Part shown: piece by piece, positions 63,258-64,000 of the stretch
Position numbering within the stretch: the stretch's first letter is position 1
How the letters are laid out: each line of letters opens with the position of its first letter
Assembly: GCA_013306675.1 (NCBI GenBank)
Contig: JABLUY010000187.1
Location: forward strand, 1-64,000
DNA: 64,000 nt
Direction: 5' to 3'
Origin: Thraustochytrium sp. TN22
Taxonomy: Eukaryota > Sar > Bigyra > Thraustochytrida > Thraustochytriidae
Notes under the pieces: model-generated
Told to the model about the DNA's origin: nothing
What the model saw: the letters and a program-made list of their open reading frames with translations, nothing else
The model's database searches: none
Translations under genes and position numbers: made by a program

Positions 63258-64000
63258 ATGGTGCCGGGGCCGCTGGCCGTGCTGGGCGGGATGGCGCTGG
63301 GCGCCGCCTTGGTGCTGTCGGACGCGTCGCGCCTGGCGCCCTCCGAGGGCGAGGCGGCCTGGGCGCAGGCAACGGCAGAGGCGGTGGACACGACCGTGCG
63401 CTTCGTGCTGATCTTTTGCGCCCTAACGGCGATCAAGCTCGCGGCACGCGCGCGCGGCGCCGGCGAAGCGGCCTGGCTATGGTGGCTCGAGGCCGTCGCG
63501 ATGGCGGGCATGCTGTCCTACTACTACGTGCGCACACTCATCGTCACTGGGAACCTCAGTACAAGGTACGCGGATCTGCTGGTGCGCGAGCACCGCCAGC
63601 CGGCGCGCACGAGCGGCCTCCACGAGTCGTGGTTGAGTCCCTGGATCGGCGGCCGCCGCAACGACCTCAAGGACGCGCAGTATCACGAGTTCCACGACAT
63701 GCTCCCCATGCTGGCGGTCTTCATGGTGGTCTATCTGGTGGTGGCGGCGCTTGTGCGGCACGCGACGCGCGGCTGGTCGCGCCTGGGCCGCACACGCGCT
63801 CGCGCCGCCTACATTGCTTGCGTCGGCGTCGGCGCGAGCCTGGTCTTCCACGGCGCCGACACCTTCAAGGTGCTGGGGCTGGCGGGCGCCAACTACGCGT
63901 TGTGCCAAGCGATCATGTCGACGCACTGGGCGACGCCCGCCGTGCTGTGGACATTCAACCTGGGCATCCTCTACTTTAACGAAGTCTACCACGGCTACCG
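63258..64000 (+). CDS. MBOAT acyltransferase, HHAT/GUP1-like (cut by window end)
   Basis: An open frame from ATG 63258 to the window end; the first 247 residues are seen. It has several hydrophobic helices: a signal-anchor-like start (VLGGMALGAALVLSD), TVRFVLIFCALTAIKLA and MLPMLAVFMVVYLVVAALV. The block GGRRNDLKDAQYHEFHDMLPML matches the HHAT/Gup1 pattern (R-x-x-D-x-x-D-x-Q-x-x-x-F-x-x-x-L-P). WTFNLGILYFNEVYHGY matches the following Gup1/HHAT membrane segment (FNxxxLxxNExYxGY). The family transfers acyl chains to lipids (Gup1, GPI remodelling) or to proteins (HHAT, palmitate on Hedgehog). The catalytic His of MBOATs would lie beyond the window. Gup1-type is more likely in a protist. Confidence 0.85.
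   Translation, partial: MVPGPLAVLGGMALGAALVLSDASRLAPSEGEAAWAQATAEAVDTTVRFVLIFCALTAIKLAARARGAGEAAWLWWLEAVAMAGMLSYYYVRTLIVTGNLSTRYADLLVREHRQPARTSGLHESWLSPWIGGRRNDLKDAQYHEFHDMLPMLAVFMVVYLVVAALVRHATRGWSRLGRTRARAAYIACVGVGASLVFHGADTFKVLGLAGANYALCQAIMSTHWATPAVLWTFNLGILYFNEVYHGY

Noticed and set aside
63077-63979. A Gly/Arg-rich frame across the MBOAT gene
   Set aside because: It is in a different phase from the clear MBOAT reading frame that begins at 63258 and has no protein features.

Overview
The window looks like nuclear DNA from a compact, GC-rich eukaryotic protist genome. Genes are close together on both strands and almost all are single open frames. Only two genes show spliceosomal introns, each just after a very short first exon. 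The gene set is eukaryotic: kinesin, Cdc73, importin-beta, R-SNARE, MFSD1-type transporter, Clu-type TPR protein, LRRC45-like centriolar protein, calponin-domain protein and HMCES/SRAP. There is no plastid gene. A flagellate, non-photosynthetic stramenopile such as a thraustochytrid would fit, but that placement is inference and is not proven by the sequence. A few genes have a bacterial look (RlmJ-type rRNA methyltransferase, GNAT acetyltransferase).

Layout. 1-4.3 kb: end of a WD40 protein, an unassigned stretch, then rlmJ. 4.3-12 kb: a duplicated four-helix membrane protein, a Na/Ca-exchanger-family protein, an M13 metallopeptidase and a glycerol-3-phosphate acyltransferase. 12.6-17.7 kb: an LRRC45-like gene divergent from a kinesin gene. 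18-23.5 kb: CDC73 and an importin-5-like karyopherin. 23.85-37.9 kb: the standout region, described below. 38-46 kb: Clu-domain/TPR protein, MFSD1-like transporter and one unknown gene. 46-51.3 kb: DAHP synthase, a DEK-like chromatin protein and an R-SNARE. 51.5-64 kb: a polyglutamine protein, GNAT acetyltransferase, HMCES, RING protein, calponin-like protein, FUN14/EF-hand protein, an unknown protein, an EF-hand protein and the start of an MBOAT acyltransferase cut by the window end.

The most interesting locus is a tandem duplication of a divergent pair of large dynamin-superfamily GTPases. Each unit of about 6.9 kb has, on the minus strand, a 665-residue Mx/dynamin-like GTPase. On the plus strand it has a 1340-1410-residue GTPase with a canonical P-loop and a C-terminal glycine-rich hydrophobic segment that looks membrane-inserting. 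The short GTPase is about 97% identical between copies. The giant one is a mosaic: its first GTPase block is 98% identical even at silent sites, its middle is only about 60% identical, and its end about 85%. This points to gene conversion of some parts beside rapid divergence of others. A paired, heterotypic dynamin arrangement recalls bacterial dynamin pairs and antiviral Mx/GBP clusters. A membrane-remodelling or defence role is a hypothesis only.

Many genes are arranged head to head over short gaps (exchanger/M13, LRRC45/kinesin, Clu/MFSD1, GNAT/HMCES, DAHP synthase/DEK), so shared promoters are likely. Starts were assigned to ATG codons. Several open frames extend upstream only through GTG or TTG, and these extensions were not used.
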